From NCBI GenBank assembly GCA_964507105.1, contig CAZDOR010000007.1, positions 1 through 36,046 on the forward strand: a stretch of 36,046 nt of DNA, given 5' to 3'. The notes below the pieces were generated by a model. The model worked only from the letters and a program-made list of their open reading frames with translations, had not been told where the DNA came from and searched no databases. This document shows positions 21,024 to 29,452 of this stretch, piece by piece. Source of the stretch: PWPS01 sp964507105. Its GTDB lineage: Bacteria; Patescibacteriota; Minisyncoccia; Minisyncoccales; PWPS01. The position numbers and the translations under genes were made by a program. Position 1 is the stretch's first letter; each line of letters begins with the position of its first letter.

Positions 21024-22700
21024 ATGAAAAAAATCAGATTAAATATTCTCCTTGTTATCGTGCTGATTTTCAGTGGTGTTTTGGGTTTTCGACTTTATCA
21101 ACTACAGGTTACTGAGGCAAATTATTGGAGTGGGCGAGCGGAAAGACAACACCAGATAAATCAGGAAGCAGAGGGAAGCAGAGGGAGTGTTTTTGTTCAA
21201 AACACCGAAGGAGAGGCGATTCCTTTGGCGGTAAACAGAACCTGGCAAAAAGCTTATTTGTCTCCTCGGAAAATAGAAGAAAAAAACGAGAATAAGAATG
21301 AGATAGCACTTCAATTATCCGATATACTCGATATTGACTTAAAAAGTATTGAAGAAGGAATCAATCGCGATAGTTCTTTTCAAGTTTTAAAAAGAAGGTT
21401 GACAGATGAAGAGGTTAATGCGGTTCAAGATTTGGATTATGAGGGAGTTAATCTCAGAGAGGAGGAAGTTCGGTATTATCCTCAAGGGGATTTCGCTTCA
21501 CATATAATCGGGTTCGTTGGGGGCCTTGATCAAGGACAATACGGAGTTGAGGGCTATTATAATAATATACTGAGTGGCTCCAGAGGGGTACGAGAAGGGG
21601 TGCGGAGGAATCCAGCGGGAAGCTTAATTACTGAAGATTCTGCTCGAACGGGAGCCAGCATTGATTTGACTATAGATTACAACATTCAATTTATGGCGGA
21701 AAAATTATTAAGTGAGTCCGCCGAAGAATTAGAAGCTGTTTCCGGAACCGTAATAGTTGGTGATCCTGATACGGGAAAAATTTTAGCCCTTGCTAATTAC
21801 CCCGATTTTAATCCGAATAGCTATAATGAAGTTCAAAGCATCGAGACTTTTAAAAACAATGCAACACAATCACTTTTCGAACCCGGCTCCGTTTTTAAGC
21901 CGATTGTTATGGCTATGGGGCTGGAAGAAGGTGTAGTTGAGGTGGGAGATACTTATTATGATGAAGGATATGTGGAGGTTAGTGGGCATAGGTTACATAA
22001 TTATGGGCAAAGAGAGTGGGGAGAAGTGGATATGGCCAAGATAATGAAGGAATCCATAAATACGGGAATGGTTCATGTCCAACAGAGGTTAAACAACGAA
22101 GTTTTTCTGGATTATTTGAAGAAATTCGGGTTTTTTGAAAGGACCGATATCGATTTGCAAGGAGAGGTATATTCCGAAAACTTAACCTTTAAAGAGGGTT
22201 ATGATGTTAATTTTGCAAATGCCTCTTTCGGACAAGGAATTAAAGTTACTCCGATACAGCTTTTTAATTCCTTTTTAGTTTTAGCAAACGGAGGAGAATT
22301 GGTGAAGCCTCATTTAGCCGAAAATTTTAATTCCGAACCAGAGACAAAAAGAGAGGTTATTTCTTCCGAAACCACTTCGGAGATAACATCAATGCTAATA
22401 AATGTAGTTGAAGATGGAACAGCTCAAAGAGCCAAAATTCCCGGATATTACATAGCTGGAAAAACGGGAACGGCGCAAATACCTTGGTCTTCACTGGGTG
22501 AAAATAGAAGGGGCTATTCAGGGGAAACAGTGCAAACATTTATAGGGTACGGACCTCTTAATTCGGAATTTATCATTTTGGTTTCAATGGACAGACCGAA
22601 TTCTCGAACAGCGGGATCATCCGTCGTTCCGGTTTTTCGAGATCTTGCAAAATATATAATAGATTATAAACAAATACCTCCTGATTATGTCAGAGAATGA
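21024..22700 (+). CDS. ftsI: Penicillin-binding protein, FtsI-type transpeptidase
   Basis: This is a class B penicillin-binding protein that cross-links septal peptidoglycan. The 558-residue protein has an N-terminal anchor (about 5-25), a dimerisation domain (about 50-190) and a transpeptidase domain with all three active-site motifs: SVFK (289-292), SIN (344-346) and KTG (480-482). No PASTA domains follow. It starts 2 bases after the ftsL-like gene and overlaps the next gene by 4 bases (ATGA). Confidence 0.95.
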   Translation: MKKIRLNILLVIVLIFSGVLGFRLYQLQVTEANYWSGRAERQHQINQEAEGSRGSVFVQNTEGEAIPLAVNRTWQKAYLSPRKIEEKNENKNEIALQLSDILDIDLKSIEEGINRDSSFQVLKRRLTDEEVNAVQDLDYEGVNLREEEVRYYPQGDFASHIIGFVGGLDQGQYGVEGYYNNILSGSRGVREGVRRNPAGSLITEDSARTGASIDLTIDYNIQFMAEKLLSESAEELEAVSGTVIVGDPDTGKILALANYPDFNPNSYNEVQSIETFKNNATQSLFEPGSVFKPIVMAMGLEEGVVEVGDTYYDEGYVEVSGHRLHNYGQREWGEVDMAKIMKESINTGMVHVQQRLNNEVFLDYLKKFGFFERTDIDLQGEVYSENLTFKEGYDVNFANASFGQGIKVTPIQLFNSFLVLANGGELVKPHLAENFNSEPETKREVISSETTSEITSMLINVVEDGTAQRAKIPGYYIAGKTGTAQIPWSSLGENRRGYSGETVQTFIGYGPLNSEFIILVSMDRPNSRTAGSSVVPVFRDLAKYIIDYKQIPPDYVRE

Positions 22701-23287
22701 AATTAATAGATAAATTTTTAAAATTAAAAAAGGTCAAGTTGGTTTTTGTAACCGGAAAGAAAAGTGAAGAGATTTCTCACTTGGTTTTTAATTTGATTAA
22801 TCCTTTTTACAAAGTTGCTCTCATAGATGAGATTTTAACCGGCTTTCAAAAGATCAGTTTTTTGAAAAGTGATGTTGTAGTCTTATCCGATGACGATTTC
22901 TCTTTAAAAGAACTCGAAACTCTTTTTTCTTCAATGGAAGAAACTTTTTTAATAGTAAATTCTAAAAACTTGACTCGTGAAAAAAAATTAACCGGCTTTT
23001 TGGATGAGAAAGGTCAGTTATTGGTTGACCATGAATCTTTAAAAAAAATACCCGGAAAAAAGGTAAAGCAGAGGTTGAGCTATGGAACAGATTCTGAAGC
23101 TGATTTGAGCATTAGCGATTTGAATATTTCAGAAAAAATAAATTTTAAAATAAATTACAAGGGAAGCACCGTTCCCGTTTGGATAGAAGGTAAAGAAGAT
23201 AAAATTATTTTAAATGCTGCCGCTTTGGGGGTTGGAGCGATGCTGGGAATAAATTTTGTTGACTTGACTCGCAGTTTAAGCATTTAG
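22697..23287 (+). CDS. Mur-ligase-like remnant without the ATP-binding motif
   Basis: The 196-residue protein takes the place where murE or murF normally follows ftsI. Its start (VKLVFVTGKKSEEISHLVFNLI, 13-34) mirrors the Mur-ligase P-loop region TG(T/S)xGKT, but the GKT is replaced by KSEEI. The C-terminal part (about 127-192: SYGTDSEADLSISDL...NAAALGVGAMLGINFVDLTRSL) mirrors the end of the Mur central domain. The C-terminal ligand domain is absent. It overlaps ftsI and has no internal stops, so it is a maintained, probably non-catalytic protein rather than decayed DNA. The family call is tentative. Confidence 0.6.
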   Translation: MKLIDKFLKLKKVKLVFVTGKKSEEISHLVFNLINPFYKVALIDEILTGFQKISFLKSDVVVLSDDDFSLKELETLFSSMEETFLIVNSKNLTREKKLTGFLDEKGQLLVDHESLKKIPGKKVKQRLSYGTDSEADLSISDLNISEKINFKINYKGSTVPVWIEGKEDKIILNAAALGVGAMLGINFVDLTRSLSI

Positions 23288-23315
23288 TTTACAATTTTTT
23301 CTTTTTTAATAAACT
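23288..23315 (+). promoter_or_regulatory. Possible promoter of tRNA-Glu
   Basis: TTTACA at 23288-23293 and TAAACT at 23310-23315 with a 16-base spacer, 11 bases before the tRNA. Confidence 0.45.
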
Positions 23316-23326
23316 TATTTACAAAT

Positions 23327-23401
23327 GGCCCCGTCGTCTAGCTTGGCCCAGGACGCCAGGTTCTCATCCTGGTAACAGGGGTTCAAATCCCCTCGGGGTC
23401 A
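23327..23401 (+). tRNA. tRNA-Glu (anticodon CTC)
   Basis: The acceptor GGCCCCG (23327-23333) pairs with CGGGGTC (23394-23400) with one G-U. The anticodon stem CCAGG/CCTGG has loop TTCTCAT, the T arm is AGGGG/CCCCT, and discriminator A is at 23401. No CCA is encoded. Its 3' end is duplicated 192 bases downstream. Confidence 0.94.
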
Positions 23402-23850
23402 CATTATTCAATAACCTCACTTGAGAGACCACACCTCGAATCACCCAGCGGTGATTCGGGCTTTACGCTCTCGGAATTTTATTTCCGACAAGGTCGGAAA
23501 ACCGTGCTAAAATTTCTGCGAGAATCCTCTCAGTGAGGACATTTTTATTCTGGAGGTTAAAAAACGGACGACGTTCAATTCCCCTCGGGGTCAAATCATT
23601 CAATACCCCCCTCACAAAAACCGATCCTCAATAATTCCCGGCGGGAATTCGGGATCTGCTCTCTCGAGAATTTTCTTTTTTAGCGAAAAGACCACGCAAA
23701 ATCCTCTCCGAGGGCTTCCGTGAAGAGGTATTTGCGTTCTGAAGGTTAAAAACAAATAACTCGGAAGTTTATTCGTTAAAGCGAAACCGTGCCAAATCGC
23801 CTCCGTAAACTTCTTCAAAGGGGTGTTTTCGTTCTAAAGATAAAAAATAA
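23402..23850 (+). repeat. Three diverged tandem units with conserved hairpins after tRNA-Glu
   Basis: Unit 1 covers about 23421-23566, unit 2 about 23613-23756 and unit 3 about 23757-23850. Units 1 and 2 open with CCTC, a strong hairpin (23437-23458: 9 bp; 23633-23649: 7 bp, different sequence) and ATTCGGG...GCTCTC. All three then have a second hairpin (23482-23500, 23675-23690, 23772-23785) followed by ACC(G/A)(T/C)GC-nAAAT, a CCTC-rich stretch and a tail TTCT(G/A)(G/A)AG(G/A)TTAAAAA. Stems keep pairing while sequences differ, which suggests structured RNA. No protein frame is convincing here. Confidence 0.7.
23573..23593 (+). repeat. Duplicate of the tRNA-Glu 3' end
   Basis: These 21 bases match the tRNA T-loop to discriminator (23381-23401) at 20 of 21 positions. 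The similarity continues into the flanking ATTCAATA. It looks like an attachment-site duplication or the junction of a tandem duplication. Confidence 0.85.
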
Positions 23851-23965
23851 AAAATTTCGCAATAAAGGTATTTTCCAGGCTAACAACGCTACACTTACAA
23901 TCTTTTCAAGTTTCTTTTTTTATAGTAATCTTATATAAGTTACTAAATAATATTTCGGAGAGGGT
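23851..23965. other. AT-rich upstream region of the permease
   Basis: No hairpin or gene is seen. The region contains T-rich and TATA-like stretches (around 23920-23940) that may hold the promoter, but no clear -35/-10 pair was found. Confidence 0.3.
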
Positions 23966-25096
23966 ATGAAGTTTTTTTATGCAGTTTCAGTGTTGGCCGG
24001 AACAATGATCGGAGCCGGTCTTTTTGCTTTACCTCATATTACGACTGAAGTGGGAATAGGTGTAATCTTAGCTTACTTTTTAGTATTAGGACTTATTTCT
24101 ATAGCAATACATCACTTTTTTGGAGATTTAGCTTTGAAAACCAAGGATGATGTCAGACTTCCAACCTTTGCGGATATTCATTTGGGATCTTGGGCAAAAA
24201 AGCTGACTACTTGTACCGGAATAATTGGACTTTCCGGTTCAATATTGGCTTATATTATTTTGGGTGGAGAGTTTTTGTCCGGTCTTTTCGGTAAAAGTTT
24301 AGGTGGTGGTCCTTTTGAATACTCTTTACTTTATTGGGCTGTGGGAGCGGCTTTTATATATTTTGGAATCAAAGCGATTGAGAAATTGGAGTTTGTGGGT
24401 ATCGCAGGGTTTATACTTACTCTTTTTCTAATTTTGATAAGAGGTTGGGGTGATATAGATCCGGGAATTGTTTTGGAAATCGGAGATGGATTTCAAGGAG
24501 ACTTGTTTTTACCGTATGGTGCAATTTTATTTTCTCTTTGGGGTGCGGCTCTTATTCCCGAAGTTGAGGAGGTTTTAACGGGTGAAAAACATAAACTCAA
24601 ATGGGTTGCACCCGTAGGTGTCGGATTGGCTATACTTATCTATCTGTTTTTTATATTTATAATAGTGGGTATAACTGGTGCGAACACTTCTGAAGAGGCT
24701 ATTTTGGGACTTATGGGACAATTGGATAATGGAGTTATAGGATTAGCGCTCGTGTTTGGTCTTTTAGCTACCTTCACATCATTTGTAACTTTGGGATTGA
24801 CGCTAAAAAAGATATTATGGTTTGACTTGGATCTTCCGGAAAAGGTTTCTTGGGCTATAGTTACTTTCGGTCCGATAAGTGCATTCTTGATTGGGATTGA
24901 TAATTACATACAGGTTATAACTTTTGTTGGAACCATGCTTCTTGCAATAGATGCAACGCTCATTACTATAATGTATCAAAAATACAAGCCGGCTAAGTAT
25001 AAGTTTTTGACATATCCGATGATAGTAGTTTTCGTTTTGGGCATTGCTTATAACATTGTTTATAATAAAGACATAATCCTTTCTTTAATTGATTAA
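23966..25096 (+). CDS. Amino-acid permease of the aromatic amino acid/AAAP type
   Basis: This 376-residue polytopic membrane protein has about eleven helices. The first helix carries the APC-superfamily substrate motif GTMIGAGLFALP (12-23), typical of Tyr/Trp (HAAAP) and AAAP transporters. The eighth-helix region FTSFVTLGLTLKKIL and the end of the protein fit the same family. The likely role is uptake of an amino acid, which suits an organism with few biosynthetic pathways. GGAGAG (23957-23962) 3-5 bases before the ATG is one of the few clear Shine-Dalgarno sites in this window. Confidence 0.82.
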   Translation: MKFFYAVSVLAGTMIGAGLFALPHITTEVGIGVILAYFLVLGLISIAIHHFFGDLALKTKDDVRLPTFADIHLGSWAKKLTTCTGIIGLSGSILAYIILGGEFLSGLFGKSLGGGPFEYSLLYWAVGAAFIYFGIKAIEKLEFVGIAGFILTLFLILIRGWGDIDPGIVLEIGDGFQGDLFLPYGAILFSLWGAALIPEVEEVLTGEKHKLKWVAPVGVGLAILIYLFFIFIIVGITGANTSEEAILGLMGQLDNGVIGLALVFGLLATFTSFVTLGLTLKKILWFDLDLPEKVSWAIVTFGPISAFLIGIDNYIQVITFVGTMLLAIDATLITIMYQKYKPAKYKFLTYPMIVVFVLGIAYNIVYNKDIILSLID

Positions 25097-25097
25097 T

Positions 25098-26078
25098 ATG
25101 CCGTTTTTTGAAATTGCAATTTTCGTCCTTTCCTGTTTGGCAATTATTGTTTCCAGTAGGTGGGTGATTGATTCGTTATCCAAATTAGCAAGATCTTTGG
25201 GTTGGAAGGAATACGTGGTAGCTTTTTTTACCGTTTCTCTGGGAGCCGTTTTGCCTGAATTTACAATAGGGATGAGATCCGCTATCGGAGGAGTGCCCGA
25301 ACTTTCTCTCGGAAATGTAATAGGTCAAAATATAATACTTCTTACTTTTGCAGTGGCAACTTGCGCGTTGGTTGTTAAAGGGATAGTGGTTCAGTCCAGA
25401 ACGGTCAGAGCGGGAGCTACCTTTGCTGCTTTTTCAGTTGTATTGCCTTTCATACTGCTGAGCAACGGAACCCTTTCCCGAGTGGACGGACTGATTTTAA
25501 TTGCATCATTCTTTTTCTATGTTTATTGGCTCTTTGGAAAAGAAGATAGATTTGTGAAAGATTATCAAGCGAAAGGAAAAGATGTAAAAGAAAAGAAGGG
25601 ATATTTTAAGAATTTCTTAATTTTCCTGGGTAGTTTTTTGTTGGTTATTTTGTCTGCAGAAGGTATAGTTTATTCGGCAAAAGAGTTTGCTCTTATTTTG
25701 GATGTTCCTGAAGGGCTTATTGGAATTCTTCTTGTTGGTGCGGGGGTTGCCCTGCCGGAAATATATTTTTCTCTTAAATTAGCTGTCAAGGGGAGATCGT
25801 GGATGATTTTGGGCGGGCTAACCGGAGCGGTGGCTATGTCCTCGACTCTGGTTTTGGGTGCGGTAGCCTTGGTTCATCCAATTAAGGTTAGTCATCCACC
25901 TTTTATGATGGAAAGTCCATATTCGATAAGTATGTTTTTTTTGATTTTCAGCGGAATAGTGTTATGGTTTTTTGTCAGAACGAATAATAGACTTACCAGG
26001 AAAGAGGCGATCTATCTATTTATAATTTACTTTACATTTTTAATCTCCGAACTTTATTTCGGTGAACTATTTTTATGA
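25098..26078 (+). CDS. Degenerate CaCA-family exchanger-like membrane protein
   Basis: The 326-residue polytopic protein has the CaCA two-half layout. Repeat 1 keeps SLGAVLPEFTIGMRSAIGG and GNVIGQNI, where GSN is changed to GQN. Repeat 2 keeps GAGVALPEIYFSLKLAVKG but the GSN segment has become GLTGAVAMSS. The ion-binding Glu of each repeat remains. The substrate is therefore uncertain. A TTG at 25089 extends the frame slightly, but the ATG at 25098, one base after the permease stop, is the better start. It overlaps rmuC (ATGA). Confidence 0.8.
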   Translation: MPFFEIAIFVLSCLAIIVSSRWVIDSLSKLARSLGWKEYVVAFFTVSLGAVLPEFTIGMRSAIGGVPELSLGNVIGQNIILLTFAVATCALVVKGIVVQSRTVRAGATFAAFSVVLPFILLSNGTLSRVDGLILIASFFFYVYWLFGKEDRFVKDYQAKGKDVKEKKGYFKNFLIFLGSFLLVILSAEGIVYSAKEFALILDVPEGLIGILLVGAGVALPEIYFSLKLAVKGRSWMILGGLTGAVAMSSTLVLGAVALVHPIKVSHPPFMMESPYSISMFFLIFSGIVLWFFVRTNNRLTRKEAIYLFIIYFTFLISELYFGELFL

Positions 26079-27061
26079 ACTTAGAAACAATTTTAATAAC
26101 AATCATTATAGTCGGAGGAGCGCTTGGGTTCTTTTGGATTAAAAGAATGAAGCATGAAGCGGAGCAAGAGAGAAGAATTAAAAAGATGGAAGAGCACTTA
26201 AGTGAACTAATAACCGGTCAGCTAAAAGAGATGAGGGGAACGGTTGATGGAACCACTAAAACGATGCATAGCCAAATAAAATCATTTACAAAGGAAACTG
26301 AAAAACTTAGAAGCGAAATTAATGATATTCAAAAAGCGATGGAGAATGTCAGTTCTTTTCAAGAGTTTTTCACTTCTCCGAAGGCGAGAGGTGAATGGGG
26401 AGAGGCCAGTTTGGAGCATATCTTGAAAGAGCATTTTCCGGCTGATTTTTATGATTCTCAATACATGTTTGAATCGGGTGAGCAAGTTGACGCCGCTTTA
26501 AAGCTTCCCAATGATAAGATTTTACCAATCGACTCCAAATTTCCCTTTGACAATTACAGGAAAATGATAGAAGAGTCGGATGAAGATAGGCGAGAGAAGT
26601 ACAAAAAGAAGTTTCTCAAAGATGCGAAAAAGAAGATTACGAGTATTGCTAATAAGTATATATTGCCATCGGAAGGAACGGTTGAATTTGCTATCATGTA
26701 TATTCCGGCGGAGGCTGTTTATTATGAGATAAATATGAATAGAGAAATTCATGTAGTTGAGTATGCCAGGCAGAAAAAGGTTATTTTAGCTTCGCCGAAC
26801 ACTATATTTTTAACCCTCAAAGCTATAGAACACTGGTTTAAGGATACTCAAATTTCCAGAAAAACACAGGAAATAATAGAAAGCATATCCAGAATGGAAA
26901 AGGATGCGGACAAATTAAAGGATGATTTTAGAAAATTAGGTAAACATTTATCCAATGCAAGCTCGGCTTATGAACGATCGGACAAAAGTTTGGATAAGTT
27001 TAGTGAAAAAGTTGAAAAGCTTACCGAGAGCAGCCCGGATCAATTGGAGAAGCGTGATTAG
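26075..27061 (+). CDS. rmuC: RmuC-family DNA recombination protein
   Basis: RmuC-family proteins have a predicted nuclease fold and restrain DNA inversion and rearrangement in E. coli. The 328-residue protein has an N-terminal membrane helix (about 4-22), a long coiled coil (about 25-95) and the RmuC core: GEWGEASLEHIL (about 109-120), DAALKLPNDKILPIDSKFPFDNYRKM and FAIMYIPAEAVYYE, then a C-terminal coiled coil. It is shorter than E. coli RmuC (475) but includes the core. It is coupled to the exchanger gene upstream. Confidence 0.92.
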   Translation: MNLETILITIIIVGGALGFFWIKRMKHEAEQERRIKKMEEHLSELITGQLKEMRGTVDGTTKTMHSQIKSFTKETEKLRSEINDIQKAMENVSSFQEFFTSPKARGEWGEASLEHILKEHFPADFYDSQYMFESGEQVDAALKLPNDKILPIDSKFPFDNYRKMIEESDEDRREKYKKKFLKDAKKKITSIANKYILPSEGTVEFAIMYIPAEAVYYEINMNREIHVVEYARQKKVILASPNTIFLTLKAIEHWFKDTQISRKTQEIIESISRMEKDADKLKDDFRKLGKHLSNASSAYERSDKSLDKFSEKVEKLTESSPDQLEKRD

Positions 27062-27062
27062 T

Positions 27063-27091
27063 TTGCGGAAAACATGATTTTCTGTTACAAT
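27063..27091 (+). promoter_or_regulatory. Possible promoter of rplU
   Basis: TTGCGG at 27063-27068 and TACAAT at 27086-27091 with a 17-base spacer, 26 bases before the rplU start. Confidence 0.45.
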
Positions 27092-27117
27092 AATCAGGAC
27101 GGTAATTAATAAAAAAT

Positions 27118-27426
27118 ATGTTTGCAGTAATAAAAACAGGCGGAAAACAATACAAGGTTTCCGAGGGAGATGTTTTGGAAATTGAGAAGCTGGAAAAAGA
27201 AGAAGGCGAAGAAGTGATTTTCGATCAGGTTTTACTTTTGAAAAATGATGAATTAAAAATAGGAAAGCCCACAGTCGAAGGAGCTACGGTGAAAGCAGAG
27301 ATGGTAAAACAAGGCAAGGAGGATAAAAAGATTGTGTATAAGTACAAACCGAAAAAGAGGCAGAGAAAGAAAAAGGGACACAGACAACCCTTCAGCAGGA
27401 TTAGAATTAAGAAAATTGCGGTTTAG
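27118..27426 (+). CDS. rplU: 50S ribosomal protein L21
   Basis: L21 binds 23S rRNA in the large subunit. The 102-residue protein has the standard start MFAVIKTGGKQYKVSEGDVLEIEKL and the basic C-terminus KYKPKKRQRKKKGHRQPFSRIRI. The length is normal. The usual partner rpmA (L27) is not next to it here; instead a terminator and the convergent recR gene follow. Confidence 0.96.
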   Translation: MFAVIKTGGKQYKVSEGDVLEIEKLEKEEGEEVIFDQVLLLKNDELKIGKPTVEGATVKAEMVKQGKEDKKIVYKYKPKKRQRKKKGHRQPFSRIRIKKIAV

Positions 27427-27438
27427 ATAAAAAATCAG

Positions 27439-27467
27439 CCCCTTTATAGTGTACAAGGGGTTTTTTT
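27439..27467 (+). terminator. Intrinsic terminator after rplU
   Basis: CCCCTT (27439-27444) pairs with AAGGGG (27455-27460), followed by seven T. It lies in the short gap before the convergent recR stop. Confidence 0.82.
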
Positions 27468-27478
27468 ATTGGTAAATT

Positions 27479-28087
27479 TTATTTTCTTCCCTCAAGAGAA
27501 GATGAAAGCGTGTCTTCATCAGCATATTTTAATTCTCCACCGACGGGAAGCCCTTTGGCTAATTTAGTGACTTCTACGTTCAAGTCTTTCAGAATTCTTT
27601 CTATAAAAAGGCCGGTTGCCTCACCTTCGGTTGTCGGGTTGGTAGCTATAATTACTTCTTCAATCTTCTTTATTCCGAAGCTTTCCGAAGCTTCGATTCT
27701 GTCCTTCAACTCCTTCGCTCTTACTTTTTTCAGATTCTCCTTTTTCAAGGGGCTTATATTATTACCCAAGATAAAGTAATAACCTTCGTATTTTTTAGTT
27801 TTTTCTAGAGAGATTAAATCCGGCTCCTTTTCCACGACTGCCAAAATCGGTTTTCTGGATTTATTACTACAGATTGAACAAAACTCCCTCTCTTTTTTTA
27901 GGCTTCGATAACAAAAGTTGCAATTGTGGACGGACTTTTTTAAATTTTCGAGTTGCTTTATCAACTTATTTATTTCTTCGTTGCTGCTGTTTAATAAATA
28001 AAGGGCGAACCGTGTAGCGGTTCTTTTTCCCACGGTGGGAAAAGAAGCAAAAAGTTTTATTAAGCTTTCAATCGGTTCGGGATACAT
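27479..28087 (-). CDS. recR: Recombination mediator RecR
   Basis: RecR, with RecO/RecF, loads RecA on gapped DNA. The 202-residue protein has an N-terminal helix-hairpin-helix (FASFPTVGKRTATRFALYLL, about 13-32), a four-Cys zinc finger (C55, C58, C70, C73 region) and a Toprim domain (ILAVVEKEPDL...ATNPTTEGEATGLFI). The length is normal. It shares one base with the end of dnaB (TAATG-type junction) and is the last gene of cysS-dnaB-recR. Confidence 0.95.
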   Translation of the reverse strand: MYPEPIESLIKLFASFPTVGKRTATRFALYLLNSSNEEINKLIKQLENLKKSVHNCNFCYRSLKKEREFCSICSNKSRKPILAVVEKEPDLISLEKTKKYEGYYFILGNNISPLKKENLKKVRAKELKDRIEASESFGIKKIEEVIIATNPTTEGEATGLFIERILKDLNVEVTKLAKGLPVGGELKYADEDTLSSSLEGRK

Positions 28088-29451
28088 TATGTTGAAGAAT
28101 ATTTTTTATCAAGTGTTTGGAAAGATGTAGTGTCCCTATCAAAATAAAGTTCTACTTTTCCGGTCGGTCCGTTTCGATGTTTTGCAATTATTAAATCGGT
28201 TATATTTTTTCTTTCCGTATCGTCACGATAGTAGTCTTCCCGATACATAAGCAGAACCACGTCTGCATCTTGTTCCAGCGCTCCCGTTTCTCGCAAATCG
28301 GAAAGACGAGGGATTTTTGGAGTTCGCTTTTCTACCGCTCTGGATAATTGGGAAAGTGCGATCACCGGAACTTTAAGCTCTTTAGCTAATCCTTTTAAAG
28401 ATCTTGATATTTCCGTCATTTGTTGAACCATGGATTCCGAACTTGATCGTGGTTGAATTAACTGTAAATAGTCGATAATGATGAGCCCCAACCCGTTTTC
28501 AGCTTGCAATCTTCGAGCCATTGCCTTCATTTGCATTATATTAAATGAGCTTTTATCTTCAATATAGATTGGAGCATCGGAAAGCTGGCTCATAGCTTCT
28601 TGAATCTTGGTGTAATCATTGGAACTATCTTTGGTTGAGAGTTTACCATTTCTTATCTTCCAAAGATTAACACCGGATTGGCTTGATAGTAATTTATCGA
28701 TAATTTGATCATTTGACATTTCCAGACTGAATATACCGACGGGAATATTTTCGTTGATTGCCACATTTTGAGCGATATTAAAAGCCAATGATGATTTACC
28801 CATGCTCGGCCTTGCGGCTAATAGTATCAGGTCGGATTTTTGAAATCCGGACAATCTTTCATCCAGTTCCGGAAACCCGCTGGGAACACCTCGAGTATCT
28901 TTGTCTTGGCGGGTCAGCTCATCGATCCTTTCGAAAGCCTCCTCCAGAGCATCCCCGACTTTTAGAAATTGATTTCGTAGTGAATTTTGGCTTATGTCGA
29001 ATATTTTCTGTTCAGCTTGATCCAAAATCTCTTCTACGTCTTCGTCTTCCTTGTATCCGGTTTGGCTTATTTCTTGTCCCGTTCTAATTAACTCACGAAG
29101 GATTCTCTTCTTTTGAACAATTTTTCCGTATTCTTCGACATGGCTCGCAGTTGGAACTTGATTAACCAGTTCGGTTAAGTAACTGTTTCCTCCCACTTTT
29201 TCTAATAACTCTTTTTCTTCAAGTCGGTTGGCAACGGAAAGAAGATCTATTGATCCAGATTTATCTATAATTTCTACCATCGATCTATAAATTTTTTGGT
29301 GGTCTTTTTTGTAAAAGTCTTTAATTTGAAGAAAATCAACAACTTTATAAATTGCGTCTTTATCCATCATCATCCCCCCCAATAATGATTTTTCAGCTTC
29401 TATATTTTTAGGTGGTAGTTTGCTCGGCAAATCTTCTTTGTTTTGAGTCAT
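28087..29451 (-). CDS. dnaB: Replicative DNA helicase DnaB
   Basis: DnaB is the hexameric helicase that unwinds DNA at the replication fork. The 454-residue protein has the N-terminal primase-interacting domain (NIEAEKSLLGGMMMDKDAI...), the linker helix and a RecA-like core with Walker A ARPSMGKSS (about 213-221), GIFSLEMS, Walker B IIIDYLQLI and ALSQLSRAVEKR. No intein interrupts the P-loop. It is transcribed after cysS with a one-base gap and is followed by recR. Confidence 0.97.
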   Translation of the reverse strand: MTQNKEDLPSKLPPKNIEAEKSLLGGMMMDKDAIYKVVDFLQIKDFYKKDHQKIYRSMVEIIDKSGSIDLLSVANRLEEKELLEKVGGNSYLTELVNQVPTASHVEEYGKIVQKKRILRELIRTGQEISQTGYKEDEDVEEILDQAEQKIFDISQNSLRNQFLKVGDALEEAFERIDELTRQDKDTRGVPSGFPELDERLSGFQKSDLILLAARPSMGKSSLAFNIAQNVAINENIPVGIFSLEMSNDQIIDKLLSSQSGVNLWKIRNGKLSTKDSSNDYTKIQEAMSQLSDAPIYIEDKSSFNIMQMKAMARRLQAENGLGLIIIDYLQLIQPRSSSESMVQQMTEISRSLKGLAKELKVPVIALSQLSRAVEKRTPKIPRLSDLRETGALEQDADVVLLMYREDYYRDDTERKNITDLIIAKHRNGPTGKVELYFDRDTTSFQTLDKKYSST

Positions 29452-29452
29452 T

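Noticed and set aside
23402..23850. CRISPR array
   Set aside because: The units are long, diverged and only three in number, without short identical repeats or spacers, and there are no cas genes in the window.
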